Source: Fennellomyces sp. T-0311 (lineage: Eukaryota > Mucoromycota > Mucoromycetes > Mucorales > Lichtheimiaceae). From it: a stretch of 25,467 nt of DNA. The stretch is from positions 1 to 25,467 of the forward strand of contig JALLLT010000122.1 of NCBI GenBank assembly GCA_025266875.1, read 5' to 3'. A model generated the notes under the pieces. The model did not search any database, had not been told where the DNA came from, and saw only the letters and a list, made by a program, of their open reading frames with translations. This document shows, piece after piece, positions 20,837 through 25,467 of the stretch (positions within the stretch are counted from its first letter, which is position 1; every line of letters starts with the position of its first letter). Made by a program: the position numbers and the translations under genes.

Positions 20837-22425
20837 ATGCCGGACGATAACTCAAGCAGGCTGCTAGCATCATTCATTCAAACGACGAGTGACTTTCGAG
20901 TACTAGTCAATGATGGATTCAAACAACTCGATCGAACGCTCAATCGCTTGGAGGAAGATGTAGCTACAAGATTGAGCAAAATCGAAGGAGACATTCAAAG
21001 TTTGAACGACAAGCTCTCCACTGTTGACAAGCAGTTTCAAGAACGATTGACTACTGGGAATTATGACTCAACTCCTCTGCCGGAATTTCCAAGAATGGTT
21101 CTGAAGGATAATCCATTTGCTGATGAAAACATTCCTCGTAACGTTATGCCGCCACCGCTTCCAAAAGGACAATCACTTCAGTTTCGATGGGAACATTTCG
21201 ATTACCTGTGTAAAGAGGCGCTGGAAGCTCTAAAGAAACCCTACCAAGACCGATACTTTGCCACGTTCAAAAGAAATGGAATCATGTACGCACAAGGCTG
21301 TGTACTGAACATGAAGGCACACCATCATCTGGACCCGGCAGTCACTTGGGACAATCTTACCAAAGCTCTCAAGCACGAAGCCAAAGATCTATGCAAGAAG
21401 GTGGTAGGACAGGAGTTTCCTTTGGTCGCTTGTGTTGAAGGGTGGGGTGCACGACTGTTGATGAGAAAGGCTTTTTTAAACTGCAAAGAGGATGGTAATA
21501 CTACTGGTACACTACTGTTATTGTCAAACTAAAACCTTTTATACTATTCGTTTAGAAAGTGCAGGCACCGCTCAGCCTGAGAATTCGGACCAGGAGATAC
21601 CAGATAATATCGGGTAGGTATGAAAGACTTTACATTCATGGATCAATAACAAAGACCTTTATTTCTAGCCTGGCTGAAGAACTTGAAAGGTATTGTCTAC
21701 TTTCCCTAGTCTTTTGCTTTGTATTTACACCGAAGCTTAAGCTCACCTTCGCCGGACAGGGATTATGAACTAACGGATCGAAGCGACGAGTTGTTAGCTG
21801 AACATTTTGAATCTGGTTTTCAAAGCGACGATGTCTTCCCCAGCTCTCTTACCATCGACGCCACGCAGAAGCGACCCATCCTCGATACCATGCTTTCAAG
21901 TGAAAGTGAAGACAGTGAGACAGAGGAGCCTGTACTGCAGCCGCTTAACGCCAAGGTCACCAGAACGTATGGAATCAAGCAAGGACAGAAAGGAACTGGT
22001 ACAGGTGCATCAAGTTCATCAGATAGTAAGTCGTAATACACTTCCTGCTTTTTTGTATGCATAATACTGACCGCGTTTTGGCTAGCAACCAATCAAATCA
22101 AAAAGGAGGAAGCTCAGCTAAAAGTATTGATATGAACAAGATTATATGTTTGAATGGAGGTAAAAACTTGACCATAGGTAGAGAAATACTGGGCACCAAG
22201 GACACACACAACACGACAAGCGCCCCTTCAAAGAAACGGGGCAGGCCTCCGAAAAGTGCAATGGACAAAAGCAACTCAACGCACTATCCTGCAAAAAAGA
22301 TTGGTAGACCGCGTAAGACACCTGCTCATAACAAGAAAGCGAATAATCAGGGCGCTTCCTCTAATATTGCCCTGGACACCAATGCCAATAAGAAAAAGCG
22401 CAAGCTGGCACAGTCGAAAAAGTGA
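20837..22425 (+). CDS. Accessory gene of element 2: coiled coil, WGAR-motif domain, acidic segment, AT-hook tail
   Basis: Not a family I can name. Exons 20837-21494, 21556-21613, 21669-21689 (a 21-nt microexon), 21760-22025 and a last exon ending at TGA 22425. The first three introns keep phase. The last has a clear GTAAGT donor but an uncertain acceptor (near 22105 keeps the frame; the TAG at 22085 would not). Domains: a coiled coil at about residues 20-75, NPFADENIPRNV...PPPLP, a conserved domain ending EFPLVAC...WGARLLMRK (shared with the partner gene of element 1), an acidic Ser-rich segment (SSESEDSETEEP), then two AT-hook cores (KRGRPPK and IGRPRK) and a basic KKKRK cluster. The AT-hooks suit binding to the AT-rich repeats at the ends of this element, so a TnpA-like role is proposed by inference. 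Confidence 0.72.
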
Positions 22426-22529
22426 TGAATAGGGTGGACGAGGTAGTAAGTGTGTATTCATTTGTGTAGGTGACAGTAATCAATAGTCATAGTGATTCGT
22501 CGATAAAATACCATAGCAAAAGATATCTG

Positions 22530-22688
22530 AAAAATATATTTTACATATCCTCATATACAAAAAAATACTCGAAGAATATTCAAAGGATATTCAAAAGATA
22601 TCCAGAATATATTCAAAATCGACTGAAAAAATATATGTGAACATCTAAACACGGAACATATATATTCCGAATTTTTTTTTCTATGGTG
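22530..22688 (-). repeat. Right terminal inverted repeat and ATATTC subterminal repeats of element 2
   Basis: Mirror of the left end: AAGAATATTCAAAGG, GGATATTCAAAAG, AGATATCCAG, GAATATATTCAAAA and ATATATTCCG, then the terminal repeat at 22672-22688. The repeats are AT-rich half-palindromes (GAATATTC, GGATATTC, GATATC) spaced about 10-14 bp apart. Confidence 0.75.
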
Positions 22689-23018
22689 TATGGTTGTTGA
22701 GTAGCGCTGGTGATGTTGCGTTGATGAAAGGATTAGCGGTTATATAAGACGATGTGAAAAAAACTTACTGTATAGTCGATGTAGCGATGGTAAAGAAAGC
22801 GAAAGAGATGAAAATCGAGCTGTGTATTGAACGGTGGATTTTTATACTCATGGAAGTAGCGGTCACCATAAACTTTTGTAGTGACTAGCCGCCTTAAAGT
22901 AGATAAAGTGTAAGAGAACTCGATAGTTCCGGTTCCTCAGTTCCATTCCATTCTGACTTTTTAACTATCGTAATATTAGCATTTCTATGGAAAGACATGG
23001 TACTTACTTGTACGCTAG
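22689..23018. other. Flank of element 2 and presumed promoter of the next gene
   Basis: 330 bp. It begins with TAT, the right target-site copy. TATATAAG near 22740 is a possible TATA box but is far from the ATG at 23019. No open frame. Confidence 0.4.
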
Positions 23019-23660
23019 ATGTCCAGCAACAACAACAACAACAGCTCCGACTTGCACGAAAGCCAGATGCTTCGAGCTATGGCTAACATGAGCTCAGAGA
23101 TTCAGCGCCTTACAGATGAAAACCAGCAGTTGACTGCCACGCTGGTGGAACATGGGAGTCGCATCCGTGCATTGAGCAGAGCTTCAGGCACCCAGCCAGT
23201 AGCTGATGAGCCTACGACTGCTGAACCAGCAGTTGTTGTGTCTGCACCACGCAGATACACCAAAGAAGAGGTTTTGGACATTATCGTAAGAGAACAATTA
23301 AAGGAAACTTAGTTATCACATATTTATACAGCATGTTAGAATCACGTCCACGCAAGGGTAAAGCAGTTGGCCGCCTGTGTGGAAGAACCGTTGACGTTCA
23401 ACTTTGATCTGGACTTTCACCGCGGCATCAACAAGGCGATTAAAGTGGACATAATCGCATATGTACTAGAGCAGACGGGCGGCCAGGTAGACGATCCCAA
23501 ATACGTGAAGGATGTGCTGCTCGCGTACTTCAACACGTTGAAGCGAGCTTACCGCCTGTCTGCCGCTGGATACGAGGAAATGTTGCAGCGCAACAGATGC
23601 AGGGCGCGCGTGGCCATGGTTCGCATCATTTTCAACCGAGAGTGCAAAATAATATACTAA
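23019..23660 (+). CDS. Coiled-coil protein of unknown function, two exons, 195 aa
   Basis: ATG 23019, exon 1 to 23285, intron 23286-23339 (54 nt; GTAAGA...GTTAG), exon 2 to TAA 23660, phase 0 on both sides. An Asn/Ser start is followed by a coiled coil (LRAMANMSSEIQRLTDENQQL). Next are a Thr/Ala/Pro linker, RRYTKEEVLDII, and a helical domain (FHRGINKAIKVDIIAYVLE, YFNTLKRAYRLSAAGYEEML). It then runs into a short basic stretch (QRNRCRARVAMVR). The protein stops soon after the basic part, so a further exon may be missing. It lies just outside element 2. I do not recognise the family. The general plan (coiled coil then helical domain) resembles the accessory proteins, but no shared motif is visible. 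Confidence 0.6.
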
Positions 23661-24106
23661 CAACATATATTATGGTGTACTGTATTTCTCGTTTGACTTT
23701 GGACAGATTTGGGGGGATTATGGAAGATAAAAATAGATATATGGAATAATTATGGGGGATTAAGGACTTCTGGTGTCGCACAATGGAAAAGCTGTGTATC
23801 TATATGGACATACTCTGAGTGTCTGTGAACAAGTGTGCTCTACTTTAGGGAAATGTACGACGCCGCTTTTTAGAAAAAAAATTCAGCATTGTGGAAATCG
23901 TCATCTGCTTGTCGGAAATCATCAATCAACGTTTTGGAAGTCATCATGTGCTTGTTGGAAATCGTCAATCAGCTTTTTGGAAATCTCATCCAGCGCATTG
24001 GGCAACAACTTTGCAACATTAGACATAAGCGACAACCGTAATGGAAATTATTCACATAAGACTACACATCACTAACAACTATTGAGGAAATAAATAATTG
24101 AAAAAT
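23661..24106. repeat. Intergenic region with a 43-bp tandem duplication
   Basis: Non-coding. GGAAATCGTCATCTGCTTG at 23893 recurs as GGAAGTCATCATGTGCTTG at 23936 (period 43 bp), with a third start GGAAATCTCATCC near 23979. A plus-strand frame spans it, but its composition looks like a by-product of the repeat. Confidence 0.55.
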
Positions 24107-25372
24107 CTATGCATCGTAGTCCTTAAGGAAAGAACTTGATTGTGATATCCATTCCTGACAATCTGCTTTTGTTATAGTCCTCGCTGCCTCCGTGATATGA
24201 TTTGCCAAATCGTCCTCTTCTGATATGGCATTCACTCTCACACGGTCAATAAGGTGATTCCACAGGGATTTGGCCGGGTTTAGTGCGGCCAGGCTCTTCG
24301 GGATATACACTGGGTAGAAGCCAGCATCCTTGATCGCCTTTACCACAAGTTCGTTGCGATGCATCTCTGTATCTTCCATGACGATTGCTATCCCGGTAGC
24401 ATTGGAATCCTTGAAAAACTTGACGAAATTGATTACGAACAGAAGAAAATGGTGGGCTGTGGTCCAGATGGTTTTCTTGTGCGCCGTGAGCAACTTTTGA
24501 ACATTCCATTGTTTCTTCTTACGATCCGAGAGCATTCCTTGTTGTGAGACACCATGCAAACCCTCCACCGTAAGACAGCAAAAAACGTCGAACGGGAAGG
24601 TGTTACCAGCAGGTATTCTTTTGGGCAATTTGGACACAGGGTGAAGGCCAGTCTTGTAGATCCTGCACTCATCAATGAATGCGCAATTGGTGAAGTAATC
24701 GAAGCGTTTCTGTGTGAGATACTCCACAAAATTGGTAAAGACATTGCTGTCAAATAGCTGTCCTTGACCGAGTGGTGGTATAGTAAGTCTGAATGCTAGC
24801 TTCGTTTTAATGTACGTTTGGACTGTGGTCTTGCAAACCGAGCTATCTACAATCAATGTTAGTAATTGAGCAGCGTAAACTATGCTTATTATTTACCAAC
24901 CCTTGAACTTCTCATTAAAAGCATCCATTACAGCGGCCATCGTAAAATAAGGATCTTGCTTGCTCACAAAAGTGACAAGATAATCGGCTTGCTCATCAGT
25001 GATCTTGGCAGATTTCGATCGATATCCTTTAACACGGAGACCTGGAAGCACTCCCGGATTCCGTTGTCGTTCGAGATCAAATTGGTAGGCTCTTGATTTG
25101 CCGATTTTTGCGTCCTTTGCAGCCCTGTGAGTGTTAACGCCTTTGATCACTCGTAAGTTCACAAATTTGGTAACATCGTCACGTTGGTAAAGAGTGGGTC
25201 CCCATATCAATTCTTGCTGTTTGGTTGTCTCGTATGGCTCGTTTGAAGGTAAATCTTGGTTACCGGGCTCAGCTTGGGAAGCAAAATCAGAAGCATCCTC
25301 CTCCATCGCGTGAACTGGCGTTTCACGATAATAGCCATCACCAAGAGCGTAATAGTAAATAGCATGTTCCAT
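24107..25372 (-). CDS. Tc1/IS630-like transposase with altered catalytic residues, two exons, 403 aa
   Basis: ATG 25372, exon 1 to 24897, intron 24843-24896 (54 nt, TTACTAAC branch site), exon 2 24842-24107. N-terminal acidic segment, then a helix-turn-helix region (KFVNLRVIKGVNTHRAAKDA, ITDEQADYLVTFV). The DDE_3-like core starts with CAFIDECRI, which keeps the first Asp. The second site, usually VMDN..IH, reads IVMEDTEMH. The third, usually SPFLNPIE.FW, reads SLAALNPAKSLW, with Lys where Glu or Asp is expected. Replacement of two of three metal-binding residues would abolish catalysis, yet the frame is intact, so this is either an early relic or a host-adopted DNA-binding protein. No inverted repeats were identified. 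The right flank leaves the window at 25467. Confidence 0.75.
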
Positions 25373-25467
25373 GATATTGAGTTTGATAAGTTGAAGAGAG
25401 TTGGAAGACACAAGTAAAGTTAAAAAACATAAGAAACAGAAGCACGCTTTTATATTGTCCAGAAATT

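Larger units (their letters stand above)
15290..22688. mobile_element. Element 2: complete Tnp2-type transposon, 7.4 kb including a nested pogo element
   Basis: The left end 15290 reads CACCATAGAAAAAAAATATTCG in two overlapping pieces. The right end, reverse complemented from 22688, reads CACCATAGAAAAAAAATTCGG in the same way: the first 17 bases are identical. Both sides are flanked by the direct triplet TAT (15287-15289 and 22689-22691), the 3-bp duplication expected of CACTA elements. Inside are a minus-strand transposase gene and a divergent plus-strand accessory gene with its own AT-hook tail. Without the 2.26-kb pogo insertion the element would be about 5.1 kb. Confidence 0.92.

Noticed and set aside
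23773..24075. 100-codon plus-strand frame
   Set aside because: Built on the 43-bp repeat, with Ser/Lys/Cys-rich repetitive translation and no recognisable domain.
1..25467. tRNA or rRNA genes
   Set aside because: No cloverleaf with conserved T-loop (GGTTCRANTCC) or rRNA-like stretch was found by eye on either strand.

Overview
The window looks like a transposon graveyard from an early-diverging fungus, most likely Mucoromycota. That placement is an inference. It rests on very compact introns (34-90 nt, many with CTAAT or TACTAAC branch sites), AT-rich intergenic DNA, and the mix of element families. No housekeeping gene, tRNA or rRNA was recognised. LAYOUT: 1-4591 is the right part of a two-gene CACTA-like (Tnp2/Plavaka-type) DNA transposon, element 1. 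It is inserted into the gag-protease gene of a Ty3-like LTR retrotransposon (4592-7162). The LTR end of that retroelement abuts a Helitron helicase fragment (7163-8273). A small zinc-knuckle gene follows (8557-8897). Then comes about 1.2 kb of non-coding DNA with a 21-bp perfect hairpin, a four-copy array of about 270 bp and another long hairpin (8942-10177), all sharing an AGCGNAGCGA loop motif. An exon fragment lies at 10207-10613. Element 3, a second Tnp2-type transposon, runs from about 10987 or further left to 14888. It carries a multi-exon transposase gene that looks intact and a shortened divergent partner gene. Element 2 (15290-22688) is a complete Tnp2-type transposon with matching ends and a TAT target duplication. 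A complete pogo/Tigger-like transposon (17888-20142) sits inside its transposase exon. The right end holds an unrecognised coiled-coil gene (23019-23660) and a Tc1/IS630-like transposase gene whose catalytic residues appear replaced (24107-25372). HOW THE PARTS WORK TOGETHER: the best candidate for a poorly described system is the two-gene Tnp2 element family. Each of the three copies pairs a large DDE transposase with a second protein. That protein has an N-terminal coiled coil, a conserved domain with an FPLxxC...WGARLxxRK core, an acidic region and a basic tail, which in element 2 carries AT-hooks. The element ends begin CACNNTRGRAAAAA, are flanked by TAT or ATA, and are followed by short repeats that differ between elements (TGTGC in element 1, ATATTC in element 2, TTTACGG in element 3). 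By analogy with plant En/Spm, the second protein could be the factor that binds these subterminal repeats. That role is inferred, not shown. ORDER OF EVENTS that can be read: the retroelement apparently landed in Helitron-derived DNA, element 1 then landed in the retroelement, and pogo landed in element 2. All intron calls are by eye from GT/GC-AG borders and reading-frame continuity.
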